Below, piece after piece: positions 6,932-16,813 of a DNA stretch of 64,000 nt. The stretch is from an uncultured Lachnospiraceae bacterium (GTDB lineage Bacteria; Bacillota; Clostridia; Lachnospirales; Lachnospiraceae): the NCBI GenBank assembly GCA_947164865.1, contig CAMUYA010000014.1:18349-82348 (forward strand), written 5' to 3'. The notes beneath the pieces are model-generated. The model was given only the letters and a program-made list of their open reading frames with translations. It made no database searches and had not been told where the DNA came from. Both the position numbers and the translations under genes were made by a program. How positions within the stretch are numbered: the stretch's first letter is position 1; every line of letters begins with the position of its first letter.

Positions 6932-8842
6932 ATGAACATTAACGATATTCTGCAAGGCAACAGAATAAGCGAAAGCCGCATAACGAATACCGAAAATGCT
7001 GCTTCGGACAGACCGGCATCTGCCACTTCGGCCGATGCTGTCTTGGAGTCTTTAAAAGCAGGAGATTCACTGAGAGCAAAAGTGCTCTCACGTGATGGAA
7101 ACCAGGTGCTTTTATCTCTTCCGGGAAATAAAGAATTCACAGCCAGAATATCTGAAGGAATCAATCTGGATATAGGTAAACTCCTTACCTTCGAAGTGAA
7201 AAGCGCAGGACAGGGACTTATGCTGTCACCGCTTTTCACCAATCTGTCATCCGATCCCAATGTATCAAAAGCATTAAATATGGCCGGGATTCCGGTAAAT
7301 GAAGACTCCGCTGTCATGACTAAGGAAATGATGCAGGCGGGAATGTCCGTTGACAGGCAATCGCTTTCGGGAGTATACAGGGATGTTGTGAATTTCCCCG
7401 GATATCCCGTTAATGATATAGTGGACCTTCATAAATTGGGAATAACTGTAAATGAGAATAATCTTGAGCAGCTTGAATCATACAAAAATCTTTCCTATCA
7501 GATAGGTGAGGGAATGAATGAAGTTGCAACGGAGCTTTCCGAACTCATATCGGGTCTGGCCGATTCAGGAGAAGATGAAAAAGCCGCAGCTGTTTTGGGT
7601 AAGCTTATAGATATTGCAGCCGATAATGTAACGGAAGGCGGTGAAAAAACGGCTCCTGCGGAATCTGCCGGAGAGAACGCTATAGCAGGAAATGCTCTTG
7701 CAGAAGGAAACGAGAGCGTAAACACTTCTTCCGAAGCGGGAAAAGCTGTAAATGCTGATGTCAAAGAAACCGGAAACGCGATTGTAAATACTCTTGTATC
7801 AGATGCGGAAGCAGGCTCTGTTGAGAATAAAGACGGTGAGGGAAAAGAGTTATCCGCAGCGGAAAGAGCTTTAAGACTTCTATCCGAGAGAAGCGCAAAT
7901 CAGGATGAAGCAGGTACCGCCGACAGTATAAAAAAGACTCCGACCGAGACTTCCGAACCGGAACGTGCAGGCCAAAGTGCGGATAATACAAAGACATTTT
8001 CCAGAATTGAGATAAATGATAATTCCAGGCTTACTTTTGCGAATGAGCTGGAGAAAATAACCGGAAGAAATGATCTTCAGAATAAAAGCTTTAATGAACT
8101 TCTCGATATATCAAAACAGATCATTAATGACGGACTGGCAGGTAAAAACCCGGGAATGATGCACCGCCTGCTGTCCAGCGATAACGCAAGAGATACGATC
8201 CTTTCAGGGGCGGCTTCAAAGTGGGAGATATCGCCTGCTGAAGTTGCGGATAAGGATAAAGTGATGGAGCTTTACACCAGACTCACGAGGCAGCTAAGAG
8301 AAGTGACTGACACACTTGAAAGCGTAGGACTTAAAGATTCATCTGCCGGCCAGTCCGCCGGAAATATGAGTAATAATCTCGATTTTTTGAGCCAGGTTAA
8401 TCAGATGTACTCATATATACAGCTCCCGATCAAATTGTCCGGAGGAGAATCGGCACATGGAGATCTGTATGTATACTCCAACAAAAAGAAATTGAATGCG
8501 AAAGATGGAGTAGTCACAGCACTTTTACATCTGGATATGGAGCATCTGGGACCTGTAGATGTTCATGTCAGCCTTGATACTTCCATGGGTAAAAAGATCA
8601 GTACAAGATTCTATGTTGCTGATGACTCCATACTCGATTTTCTGAGCAGTCATATCGATGAGCTCAATGCGAGGCTGGAAAAGAAAGGCTATAATGTTAC
8701 CGCCAAAATGACGGTTAAAGGTTCGCCCGAGAGCAAGGAAGATCCGTTTTCGGGTGCCGCTGACGGCGGTGGAATAAACGGTATTCTCTCACAGACAGGA
8801 ACGGTAAAGCTGGCAGAATACTCCTTTGATGTGAGGACGTAA
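6932..8842 (+). CDS. Flagellar hook-length control-like protein (FliK C-terminal domain)
   Basis: 636-residue protein with a long low-complexity middle rich in Ala, Glu and Ser (about residues 230-350) and a C-terminal domain resembling the FliK hook-length domain: LPIKLSGGESAHGDLYVY, LLHLDMEHLGPVDVHVSL, FLSSHIDELNARLEKKGY. It corresponds in position to Bacillus ylqG, between rnhB and the ylqH-like gene. It could measure hook length or act in another export process. No other flagellar gene is in the window, so the role is inferred from the domain. Confidence 0.75.
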   Translation: MNINDILQGNRISESRITNTENAASDRPASATSADAVLESLKAGDSLRAKVLSRDGNQVLLSLPGNKEFTARISEGINLDIGKLLTFEVKSAGQGLMLSPLFTNLSSDPNVSKALNMAGIPVNEDSAVMTKEMMQAGMSVDRQSLSGVYRDVVNFPGYPVNDIVDLHKLGITVNENNLEQLESYKNLSYQIGEGMNEVATELSELISGLADSGEDEKAAAVLGKLIDIAADNVTEGGEKTAPAESAGENAIAGNALAEGNESVNTSSEAGKAVNADVKETGNAIVNTLVSDAEAGSVENKDGEGKELSAAERALRLLSERSANQDEAGTADSIKKTPTETSEPERAGQSADNTKTFSRIEINDNSRLTFANELEKITGRNDLQNKSFNELLDISKQIINDGLAGKNPGMMHRLLSSDNARDTILSGAASKWEISPAEVADKDKVMELYTRLTRQLREVTDTLESVGLKDSSAGQSAGNMSNNLDFLSQVNQMYSYIQLPIKLSGGESAHGDLYVYSNKKKLNAKDGVVTALLHLDMEHLGPVDVHVSLDTSMGKKISTRFYVADDSILDFLSSHIDELNARLEKKGYNVTAKMTVKGSPESKEDPFSGAADGGGINGILSQTGTVKLAEYSFDVRT

Positions 8843-8845
8843 GGG

Positions 8846-9133
8846 ATGGCGGAGAATAAGAAAAACAAAGTAAAAACAGCGGTAGCTCTGGAATACGATC
8901 CAAACGATGCTGCGCCGAAAGTCATTGCTACAGGACGCGGGATCATAGCGGAAAAGATCATCGAGAAGGCTCAGGAAGCGGATGTTCCCATACACAGGGA
9001 CGATAAGCTTGCCGACACTCTTTCAAGGCTTGAGATAGGCGAAATGATACCGCCGGAGTTATATGAGGCGGTGGCTGAGATACTTCTTTTTGTTGACAAT
9101 ATGGACAAGATAAAGAGCAAGCTAAAGACGTAA
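8846..9133 (+). CDS. FlhB C-terminal domain-like protein (YlqH type)
   Basis: Short cytoplasmic protein of 95 residues matching the export-gate substrate-switch domain of FlhB/EscU, without its membrane part. Family features are VALEYDPNDAAPKVIATGRG (NPTH is not present; the loop reads YDPNDAAP), ADVPIHRDDKLADTL and IPPELYEAVAEIL. It lies three bases after the FliK-like gene. FlhB and FliK cooperate in switching export specificity, so the pair is functionally coherent, but the role of such orphan FlhB domains is not well known. Confidence 0.8.
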   Translation: MAENKKNKVKTAVALEYDPNDAAPKVIATGRGIIAEKIIEKAQEADVPIHRDDKLADTLSRLEIGEMIPPELYEAVAEILLFVDNMDKIKSKLKT

Positions 9134-9153
9134 AGCAATAGGGGAGAAGTAGT

Positions 9154-9516
9154 TTGAACAAAAGAGAAGAGGGGAATCGTTATGAGGAGATGGCGGCACA
9201 TTTTCTGGAAAAACACGGCGTAAAGATAACCGACAGGAATTTCAGATGTCGGTTCGGTGAGATCGATATCATCGGTATTAAGGATGATGTGCTGATATTT
9301 TTTGAAGTAAAGTACAGATCGGGAACCGGGAAGGGCTGCGCCAAAGAGGCGGTGACTCATAACAAACAACGCATAATATGTTTGGTTTCGGATCATTACC
9401 GCGCTTATAAAAGACAATTTGCGGCTCTGCAGGTAAGGTATGATGTTATTGCCATAGATAAAGAAAAGATTGAATGGATACCTGCGGCATTTGATTATAT
9501 CGGAAGAGGGTTTTGA
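9154..9516 (+). CDS. YraN family putative endonuclease
   Basis: UPF0102/YraN protein of 120 residues with a restriction-endonuclease-like core: NRYEEMAAHFLEKHG, NFRCRFGEIDIIG and FFEVKYRS give the E...D...ExK pattern of that fold. The start is a TTG at 9154 preceded by GGGGAGAAG. It lies next to rnhB in many Firmicutes. Activity is unproven for most members. Confidence 0.88.
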   Translation: MNKREEGNRYEEMAAHFLEKHGVKITDRNFRCRFGEIDIIGIKDDVLIFFEVKYRSGTGKGCAKEAVTHNKQRIICLVSDHYRAYKRQFAALQVRYDVIAIDKEKIEWIPAAFDYIGRGF

Positions 9517-9527
9517 AAGGAGTTAAA

Positions 9528-10223
9528 ATGGATACGGTACTTGTTTGCGATGATGATAAAGAGATAGTAGATGCGATAGAGATATATCTTTCAAGAGAAG
9601 GTATAAACGTATTAAAGGCGCATAACGGAAAAGAAGCTCTGGAGATCCTTGAAAAAGAGGATGTTCAGCTCCTTCTTGTGGACATTATGATGCCCGAGAT
9701 GGACGGAATAGAAACAACCAAAAAGATCAGGGAGACCAGCTCTTTGCCTGTGATCCTCCTTTCTGCCAAGTCGGAGGAAAAAGATAAGATACTCGGGCTT
9801 GATATAGGCGCGGACGATTATGTGACAAAGCCCTTTAATGCCGGAGAGCTTGTGGCCAGAGTAAAGTCAAATCTTCGAAGGTATACTTCACTCGGAAGCG
9901 CCAAGGATGAGAATTCTCACATCATAAGCATCGGCGGGCTTCTTATAAATGACGAAAACAAGCAGATTTCGGTAGACGGTGAGTTTGTCAGGCTCACACC
10001 CATAGAGTATAATATAATGTTTTTCCTTGCAAGGAATAAGGGGACAGTATACTCTTCCGCGCAGATTTATGAGCATATATGGAACGAGAAACCTCTTGAT
10101 GCCGAGAATACCGTTGCCGTACATATAAGACATATCAGAGAAAAGATAGAGATAAATCCCAAAGAACCGGAATATTTAAAAGTAGTATGGGGAGTCGGGT
10201 ACAAAATAGAAGATAAGAAATGA
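9528..10223 (+). CDS. OmpR/PhoB-family response regulator
   Basis: Receiver domain followed by a winged-helix DNA-binding domain, 231 residues. The acidic pocket is VCDDDKE, the phosphoacceptor is D52 in LLVDIMMPEMDG, and the switch Lys is in DYVTKPF. The C-terminal part has the OmpR pattern LTPIEYNIMFFL and VAVHIRHIREKIE. The start at 9528 has AAAGGAG upstream; the TTG at 9513 overlaps yraN and is less likely. The stop overlaps the start of the kinase gene by four bases, so the two form a two-component pair. The signal and targets are unknown. Confidence 0.93.
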   Translation: MDTVLVCDDDKEIVDAIEIYLSREGINVLKAHNGKEALEILEKEDVQLLLVDIMMPEMDGIETTKKIRETSSLPVILLSAKSEEKDKILGLDIGADDYVTKPFNAGELVARVKSNLRRYTSLGSAKDENSHIISIGGLLINDENKQISVDGEFVRLTPIEYNIMFFLARNKGTVYSSAQIYEHIWNEKPLDAENTVAVHIRHIREKIEINPKEPEYLKVVWGVGYKIEDKK

Positions 10224-12688
10224 AAAAAACAATCATAAAGAGAGTGATAATAAGCGTTCTGCTTCACGTGGTTGCCGCGTTTATTATTATTATTTCCGCC
10301 AACCTTGTAACTCACTCCACGTTTACCATCAAATATATAGACGACAGTGTTACTTACGAAAGCGGCAGTCTGTCTGGTATCAAGTATATGGATGAATCCG
10401 AGATCCATACACAGATATACACCAGACAGATGCAGGATATCATCACCCTGTGTGCACTTAAGAATACTCTCGAAAAGAGCGAACCGGATTTTTCATCCGG
10501 TTCGGTTAACGTGCTTGATTATATCTACGGCATATATGGAGGCTACGGTAGCAGCTTTGGAATGGAGCCTGTCAGGTTTTCCATCGACAATCTGATCAAA
10601 TGGGGCAGAAAAGGGTTTACTTACTCAAATATTGTATTTACAGAGCAGGAGTTCATGGATTTTTACGATTCGGCATATTCCGTGGATGAGCTGCTGATCT
10701 ATTGTCCCGACATGTTAAGCTCGCAGGTTGCGGATGACGGAGAAAGATATATTACCGTAAGATTCCTCGATATGGAATATCCAACCGAGGATGGTGTTGC
10801 GTATCTTGCAAATTATGCTTCGGACTGGGTTGAGTACAGTGATATTCAGGATTGTATAGTCTATGCAGGTACCAAGTTTTCTCAGTATTATGACATGTAC
10901 CGCAACGGTATCCTGCTTTACGACAATCATGAGATAAATCTCAAATATGTCATAAAATGTGCCGGTTCGGTATACACAAATATTCCCAAAAATATTCTTG
11001 ACAGCTCAAATGCTTCCGATACGGAACTCACGGATTACTTTTCAGAAAACTCCGATTATTTGATCTATTATCCGGAGGAACTGGAATATTCCACTATTTC
11101 CGACGTTAGCGAATCGGAACTGTATATTATGATCCGGACATATGAGGAGGACCTTGGTTCACCCGTTAAGATATGGGCCTATGTCAATAATGATTATTCG
11201 ATCGAGGATGATGCTTTTTCCACCGCATACCGGTATGGCGAGGGAAAGAGAGGTACATTCGGGAGAAATATCGTATTTCTTGCAGCATTTTCGTTTGTTT
11301 ATGCTTCGGTCATGTTCCTGATGGCAAAGAGCGCAGGATATAATAAAGTCACCGGAAAGTATGAATTCGCTTATGATAAGCCGTTTATAGAATTATATCT
11401 GTTAACTGCGGCTTTGTTTATAACAGGATCGGGGTTTTATTTAAGAAAGACCGATGTGGCGTCAGAAAGGCTGTTTTATCCGCTGATAATCGTATTCGGA
11501 ATTCTTTCGAGCCATGCATTACAGAGCTTTATTTATACTCTTGTGCGCAATATCCGTAACCGGAAGATCAAAGACAGATCCCTGATCTATCGTGTTGTCG
11601 TGTTTTTCTCGGATGTAAGAGATAACGTAGAGAACAGTAAGAATCCTTATGTCAGGGTACTGTTACCCTTTAACTATTACTTTATTCTCAATTTCGTCTT
11701 GATCGTGGTTATAATGCTGCTTCAAAACAGATCCAGATATTTCTGGGTATTTGTTTCGATCGTGCTGCTTATCGTAATAAACGTTCTTTTTGCTGCAAGA
11801 AGCATCAAGAAGGCATCCGATTTTAACGAGATCATGGAGGGGGTCAGAAGGATCGGATCGGGAGAACTTGATTATAAGATAAACACCGAAAAGATGCTAG
11901 ATACAAATAAAGATTTTGCCGAGCAGATCAATAATATCGGAGAAGGCATTCAGAGTGCGGTCAAAACCAGCATGCGTGACGAAAAGATGAAATCCGATCT
12001 TATCACAAATGTTTCACACGATCTAAAAACGCCGCTCACGTCAATCATAAACTATGTAAATCTGCTTGAGGATGAGAATATTACGCAGGAGCCTGCCGCG
12101 GGGTATATCAAAACTCTTGACGAAAAGGCAAAAAGATTAAAGCAGCTCCTTATCGATCTTATCGATGCGTCCAGGCTTTCTTCAGGTACTACGGAGGTGA
12201 ATCTTCAGAAGATCAGAGTTTCTGAACTGGTAAACCAGATAGTTGCCGAGTTTTCCGATAAGCTGGCAGAAAGAAATCTGTCGGTCATCTTTGACGGAAA
12301 ATCAGAATCATATATTATGGCGGACGGCAGACACATGTGGAGACTTATGGATAACCTCTTTGAAAATGTGTGCAAGTATTCGCTTATGGGAACCAGGGTT
12401 TATGTTGAGGTGAGAGATTTTTCCTCCGCAGGAGACGGCGATCAATATGACAGTGTTAAAGATAAGCTTTTGATCAGCATAAAAAACATCTCGGCAACGC
12501 CCAATAAAATGCAGGGAAGTGAGCTTACCGAGAGGTTTATAAGAGGCGATTCCTCCAGAACTTCAGAAGGAAGCGGCCTCGGACTGTATATTGCCAAGAG
12601 CCTTACCGAACTGCAGGGCGGAACCTTTGAAATAATAGCAGACGGAGACCTCTTTAAGGCTACGATGATATTTGATATAAGCAGATAA
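10220..12688 (+). CDS. Sensor histidine kinase with large extracytoplasmic domain and several membrane segments
   Basis: Partner of the preceding regulator, 822 residues. There is one membrane segment at about 8-30 and an extracytoplasmic region of some 310 residues with many Tyr and Ser. Five further hydrophobic segments follow (about 349-370, 389-410, 418-442, 480-500, 507-527). A HAMP-like linker precedes the dimerisation domain with H600 in NVSHDLKTPLTSI. The ATPase domain has NLFENVCKYS (N box) and GSGLGLYIAKSL. The large mixed sensor is unusual for an OmpR-type kinase, and I recognise no known ligand-binding fold in it. Confidence 0.9.
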   Translation: MKKTIIKRVIISVLLHVVAAFIIIISANLVTHSTFTIKYIDDSVTYESGSLSGIKYMDESEIHTQIYTRQMQDIITLCALKNTLEKSEPDFSSGSVNVLDYIYGIYGGYGSSFGMEPVRFSIDNLIKWGRKGFTYSNIVFTEQEFMDFYDSAYSVDELLIYCPDMLSSQVADDGERYITVRFLDMEYPTEDGVAYLANYASDWVEYSDIQDCIVYAGTKFSQYYDMYRNGILLYDNHEINLKYVIKCAGSVYTNIPKNILDSSNASDTELTDYFSENSDYLIYYPEELEYSTISDVSESELYIMIRTYEEDLGSPVKIWAYVNNDYSIEDDAFSTAYRYGEGKRGTFGRNIVFLAAFSFVYASVMFLMAKSAGYNKVTGKYEFAYDKPFIELYLLTAALFITGSGFYLRKTDVASERLFYPLIIVFGILSSHALQSFIYTLVRNIRNRKIKDRSLIYRVVVFFSDVRDNVENSKNPYVRVLLPFNYYFILNFVLIVVIMLLQNRSRYFWVFVSIVLLIVINVLFAARSIKKASDFNEIMEGVRRIGSGELDYKINTEKMLDTNKDFAEQINNIGEGIQSAVKTSMRDEKMKSDLITNVSHDLKTPLTSIINYVNLLEDENITQEPAAGYIKTLDEKAKRLKQLLIDLIDASRLSSGTTEVNLQKIRVSELVNQIVAEFSDKLAERNLSVIFDGKSESYIMADGRHMWRLMDNLFENVCKYSLMGTRVYVEVRDFSSAGDGDQYDSVKDKLLISIKNISATPNKMQGSELTERFIRGDSSRTSEGSGLGLYIAKSLTELQGGTFEIIADGDLFKATMIFDISR

Positions 12689-12744
12689 ACAGCTCAAGAG
12701 AGAATGCTACTATATTTTTTGACAACAAAACGATCTGCCCTACA

Positions 12745-13941
12745 CTATCGCCCAATCTGAATATCCTGATGCGACTTGTACTCCTCGAGTATTGCATGCA
12801 TCTTATCAGCAGTAGCCATAACATTTGAGAGAGATGCATCATGGTTCATGAAGTCGACGATGGAAGCGATAAGCTTACTCATATCTGCTTCGCAGAACCA
12901 TTTGCGTGAATAGATCTCGGGTGGAAGGTAGGTGAGGTTTGTTGTTATAACCTTATCAAAGGCGCCTTTCTCGTATGCCTTATCAAATCCGGCAAGACCT
13001 TCTGTGAAAAGACCGAAGGTGGTGCAGATAAACACTTTACCCGCACCCATTTCCTTGAGCTTTTGAGCTGTATCAAGCATGGAACCGCCGGAGGAGATCA
13101 TATCATCCATTATGATCACATCTTTTCCATCCAGAGAATCTCCAAGGAATTCGTGGGCAACGATGGGGTTTTTCCCGTTCACAATGGTGGTGTAATCACG
13201 TCTTTTGTAGAACATGCCGGTATTTAGCCCCAATACGTTTGCAAAATAGATCGCTCTGTCGAGAGCGCCCTCGTCGGGGGCGATAACAACAAGGTGATCC
13301 TTATCTACATTCAGGTTATTGTCGCATGTGAGCAGAGCCTTCATGAACTGGTACGGCGGCATGAAGTTGTCAAATCCCTTAAGGGGAGTGGCATTCTGCA
13401 CTCTTGGATCGTGGGCATCGAAGGTTATAAAGTTGCTCACACCCATATCATAGAGCTCTTCGAGCATGTATGCCGCATCCAGAGATTCAAGACCGTTTCT
13501 TCTGTGCTGGCGTCCCTCATACAGGAAGGGCATTATAATGTTAACGCGCGCAGCTTTTCCGTTGCATGCTGCGATCACACGCTTAAGATCCTGATAATGA
13601 TCGTCCGGAGACATATGGTTCACGTAACCGTTCATCTGATATGTGATGGAATGATTGCACACGTCAACCATGATAAATACATCTTTACCGCGGACCGATT
13701 CATTTATGGTTCCTTTGGATTCACCGCTTCCGAAGCGGGGGATATCATAGCTTAAGAGGTAATTATCCTCCTTATAGCCGTGAAATGCAGGATCGTTTTT
13801 AACTGAATCGTTGTGTACGACTTTTCGGAATTCAACAAGGTATTTATTTACGATCTCACCCATTTTTGCCATTGAGGGCAGGGCGATGAGCTTAAGAGCT
13901 CCGACGGGCATAGCGTTTTCAAGTTCCGCGACGTTAGGCAT
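12745..13941 (-). CDS. prs: Ribose-phosphate pyrophosphokinase (PRPP synthetase), long form
   Basis: Makes PRPP from ribose 5-phosphate and ATP for purine, pyrimidine, His, Trp and NAD synthesis. The PRPP-binding loop is VIIMDDMISSGGSM, the catalytic loop region has KRRDYT, and the His/Asp region is FDAHDPRVQNAT. The length of 398 residues exceeds the classical 315; the extra length is mainly at the N terminus, with further differences between motifs. GGAGG precedes the ATG. It is transcribed away from the DUF512 gene and converges on the histidine kinase gene. It is the only - strand gene in the first 61 kb. Confidence 0.9.
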   Translation of the reverse strand: MPNVAELENAMPVGALKLIALPSMAKMGEIVNKYLVEFRKVVHNDSVKNDPAFHGYKEDNYLLSYDIPRFGSGESKGTINESVRGKDVFIMVDVCNHSITYQMNGYVNHMSPDDHYQDLKRVIAACNGKAARVNIIMPFLYEGRQHRRNGLESLDAAYMLEELYDMGVSNFITFDAHDPRVQNATPLKGFDNFMPPYQFMKALLTCDNNLNVDKDHLVVIAPDEGALDRAIYFANVLGLNTGMFYKRRDYTTIVNGKNPIVAHEFLGDSLDGKDVIIMDDMISSGGSMLDTAQKLKEMGAGKVFICTTFGLFTEGLAGFDKAYEKGAFDKVITTNLTYLPPEIYSRKWFCEADMSKLIASIVDFMNHDASLSNVMATADKMHAILEEYKSHQDIQIGR

Positions 13942-13954
13942 AAGTTCCTCCGAA

Positions 13955-13965
13955 TATGGTATACT
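13955..13965 (+). promoter_or_regulatory. Extended -10 promoter, rightward from the prs upstream region
   Basis: TATGG followed by TATACT (13960-13965), the same 11 bases as before the first lepB. It would drive the DUF512-der-plsY-gpsA run with a leader of about 120 nt. No good -35 was seen. It overlaps the region needed for leftward prs initiation. Confidence 0.5.
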
Positions 13966-13998
13966 ATTTGCAAAATATTATTTTACATACAAGGGGCT

Positions 13999-14038
13999 TA
14001 GTACGTCAAGTTTACATAATGCAAACTTAGCGGTACTA
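13999..14038. promoter_or_regulatory. Two-part inverted repeat in the prs-DUF512 divergent region
   Basis: Outer arms TAGTAC (13999-14004) and GTACTA (14033-14038) enclose inner arms AAGTTT (14008-14013) and AAACTT (14023-14028). No T-run follows. It would lie in the leader of the rightward transcript. It may be an operator or an RNA structure; nothing more specific can be said. Confidence 0.4.
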
Positions 14039-14091
14039 TAGAGGGATAATTTACAAGATGATTTAAACAGGTTTTCCATGAGAAAGTGAAC

Positions 14092-15435
14092 ATGAATAAA
14101 CAACACAAGCACATAATAAGTGAAATAGTTAGGGGCAGCATTGCGGAAGAAATGGGCCTTGAACCCGGTGATGCCATCATTTCCATAAACGGAAACGATA
14201 TAGAAGATATATTCGATTATCAGTATTATTCCATGGACAGTGAGCTTAACATCGTTGTCGAATCAAAGGACGGAGAAGAATGTCTGCTGGAGATCGAAAA
14301 AGATGAGGATGAGGAACTGGGGATCATATTCGATAATGGCTTGATGGATAATTACCGATCATGCCATAACAAGTGTATATTCTGCTTTATCGATCAGAAT
14401 CCACCCGGAATGCGCAAAAGCTTGTATTTTAAAGATGATGATTCCAGGCTGAGCTTCCTGCAGGGCAATTACGTTACCCTCACAAATATGTCCGACCATG
14501 ATGTGGACAGGATCATAAAATATAACCTTTCACCTATCAATATTTCATTCCACACTATGAATCCCGAGTTAAGGTGCAGGATGCTGAATAACCGTTTTGC
14601 CGGAGAAGCTCTTAAGAAGGTGGAAAGATTCTATGAAGCCGGCATCACTATGAACGGGCAGATAGTGCTTTGCCCCGGATGGAATGACGGAAAAGAGCTT
14701 GAATACTCAATAAATGAGCTTATGAAATATCTGCCTGTTCTGGAAAGCGTTTCGGTTGTGCCGGTAGGTCTTACAAGATTTCGTGACGGCCTTGAAAAGC
14801 TCAGGGCCTTTACTCCGGAAGAATGCGGCGAAGTGATTGATATTATAGAAAAATATCAAAAGACGGCATACGAAAGATCCGGTCTTCACTTTATACATGC
14901 AAGCGATGAATTTTATATTGTCGCCGGCAGAGATCTGCCCGAGAGTGAAAGATATGATGATTACAGACAGATCGACAACGGAGTCGGGAAGGCCAGATTC
15001 ATTATTGATGACTTTAATGAGACCTTAGAAAGAGTAAGATCAAACCCCGAAATATGTGCAGCCATCAGACCCAGAACCGTTTCAACCGTAACGGGAACCC
15101 TTACCACCGGTATGAACGAGGAGTTTGCCCGCAGGATCGAGGAAGCTTTCCCGGGGGTAAAGGTCAATGTGTACACAATACTTAATGATTTTTACGGCCA
15201 CGGTATAACTGTTACGGGCTTGCTTGTGGGTTCGGATATAATAAACCAGCTAAGAGGAAAAGAACTTGGTGAAAGGCTGTATCTTCCCGAAACTTGCTTA
15301 AGGAGCGGAAGTGACGAGTTCCTTGACGATGTAAGAGTGCCTGAGCTTGAAGATGCTTTACAATGCGGCGTAAGTATTGTAAAATCAAGCGGGCGGGATT
15401 TTGTTTTTTCGATGCTCGGAATAAGGGATTTATAA
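14092..15435 (+). CDS. PDZ and DUF512 protein with radical-SAM-type cysteine motif
   Basis: Conserved Clostridia protein of about 447 residues. An N-terminal PDZ-like domain (ISEIVRGSIAEEMGLEPGD, IISINGNDI) is followed by C91, C95 and C98 in CHNKCIFCFIDQ, a CX3CX2C arrangement that suggests a 4Fe-4S cluster of the radical SAM type. Then come PINISFHTMNPELR and the DUF512 region. It lies immediately before der, as in many Clostridia. The biochemical function is unknown. The start could be GTG 14086 or ATG 14092; the ATG is better spaced from AGAAAG. Confidence 0.85.
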   Translation: MNKQHKHIISEIVRGSIAEEMGLEPGDAIISINGNDIEDIFDYQYYSMDSELNIVVESKDGEECLLEIEKDEDEELGIIFDNGLMDNYRSCHNKCIFCFIDQNPPGMRKSLYFKDDDSRLSFLQGNYVTLTNMSDHDVDRIIKYNLSPINISFHTMNPELRCRMLNNRFAGEALKKVERFYEAGITMNGQIVLCPGWNDGKELEYSINELMKYLPVLESVSVVPVGLTRFRDGLEKLRAFTPEECGEVIDIIEKYQKTAYERSGLHFIHASDEFYIVAGRDLPESERYDDYRQIDNGVGKARFIIDDFNETLERVRSNPEICAAIRPRTVSTVTGTLTTGMNEEFARRIEEAFPGVKVNVYTILNDFYGHGITVTGLLVGSDIINQLRGKELGERLYLPETCLRSGSDEFLDDVRVPELEDALQCGVSIVKSSGRDFVFSMLGIRDL

Positions 15436-15466
15436 CCCGTAAAAATGCTTATTTAGGATTTAATAT

Positions 15467-16813
15467 ATGTCAGACAGAAATAATAAACCGATAGTAGCCA
15501 TCGTGGGCAGACCCAACGTCGGGAAATCGACGCTTTTTAACATGCTTGCGGGTGAAAAAATATCGATAGTAAAGGATACTCCGGGTATTACCAGAGACAG
15601 GATATATGCAGATGTTACCTGGCTCGACAGAGAGTTTACTCTGATAGATACCGGAGGAATAGAGCCTGACAGCAGCGATATCATTCTTTCGCAGATGCGC
15701 AATCAGGCCCAGATAGCGATAGATACCGCAGATGTGATAATCTTTCTGGTGGACGTTAAGCAGGGACTTGTGGATTCCGATTCAAAAGTGGCAGATATGC
15801 TGAGGCGTTCGCAAAAGCCTGTGGTGCTTGTTGTAAATAAAGTGGATTCACCTGAAAAATACATGGCGGACGTTTACGAGTTCTATAATCTCGGAATCGG
15901 TGAACCTTTTGCGATATCATCCACAAATAAGCTCGGAATAGGTGATATGCTGGACGAAGTGATATCTCATTTTCCGGAAAGAGATAACGCGGGAGAGGAA
16001 GAGGAACTTCCCAGGGTTGCGATCGTCGGAAAGCCCAATGTAGGAAAATCAAGTCTTATCAACAAATTCCTCGGAGAAGACAGGCTTATCGTATCGGATA
16101 TAGCAGGCACCACCCGGGATGCGGTTGATACAAGAGTAAAATACAAAGAAAAAGAATACATTTTTATAGATACTGCAGGCGTAAGGCGCAAGAATAAGAT
16201 AAAAGAAGACCTCGAGCATTATATGATAGTTCGCACGGTGGGAGCTATCGAGCGCTCGGATGTGGTGGTACTTGTCATTGATGCGACAGAGGGCGTGACA
16301 GAGCAGGATGCCAAGATCGCAGGCATTGCACATGACAGAGGGAAGGCCGTGATCATAGCGGTAAATAAATGGGATGCCGTAGAAAAAGACGATAAGACCA
16401 TTTACAGATTTACCGAAAAGGTACGCGACACCTTATCTTTCATGCAATATGCGGAGATCTTATTTATATCCGCATTGACGGGGCAGAGGCTTCCAAAGCT
16501 TTTTGAGACTATTGACGCGGTATATGAGAATCATGCGATGAGAGTCGGCACCGGCGTGCTCAACGAGATCATGTCCGAAGCGGTTGCAATGCAGCAGCCT
16601 CCGAATGACAAGGGTAAGATATTAAGGCTGTATTACATCACTCAGGTTGCGGTAAAGCCGCCGACATTCGTTATTTTTGTAAATGATAAGGAACTTATGC
16701 ATTTCTCTTATACAAGATATATAGAGAATCAGATAAGAAAGACTTTTGGATTTGTGGGAACACCGCTTAAATTTATAATCAGGGAGCGTAAGGAAAATGA
16801 TATACGCAGTTAG
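15467..16813 (+). CDS. der: Ribosome biogenesis GTPase Der (EngA)
   Basis: Essential 50S assembly GTPase with two tandem G domains. G1 motifs are [12 protein letters not shown] near residue 14 and [12 protein letters not shown] near residue 188. G3 motifs are IDTGGIE and IDTAGVRRK, and G4 motifs are NKVDS and NKWDA. The KH-like C-terminal domain ends with [12 protein letters not shown]. The length of 448 residues is typical. The end overlaps plsY by 17 bases. Confidence 0.97.
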   Translation: MSDRNNKPIVAIVGRPNVGKSTLFNMLAGEKISIVKDTPGITRDRIYADVTWLDREFTLIDTGGIEPDSSDIILSQMRNQAQIAIDTADVIIFLVDVKQGLVDSDSKVADMLRRSQKPVVLVVNKVDSPEKYMADVYEFYNLGIGEPFAISSTNKLGIGDMLDEVISHFPERDNAGEEEELPRVAIVGKPNVGKSSLINKFLGEDRLIVSDIAGTTRDAVDTRVKYKEKEYIFIDTAGVRRKNKIKEDLEHYMIVRTVGAIERSDVVVLVIDATEGVTEQDAKIAGIAHDRGKAVIIAVNKWDAVEKDDKTIYRFTEKVRDTLSFMQYAEILFISALTGQRLPKLFETIDAVYENHAMRVGTGVLNEIMSEAVAMQQPPNDKGKILRLYYITQVAVKPPTFVIFVNDKELMHFSYTRYIENQIRKTFGFVGTPLKFIIRERKENDIRS

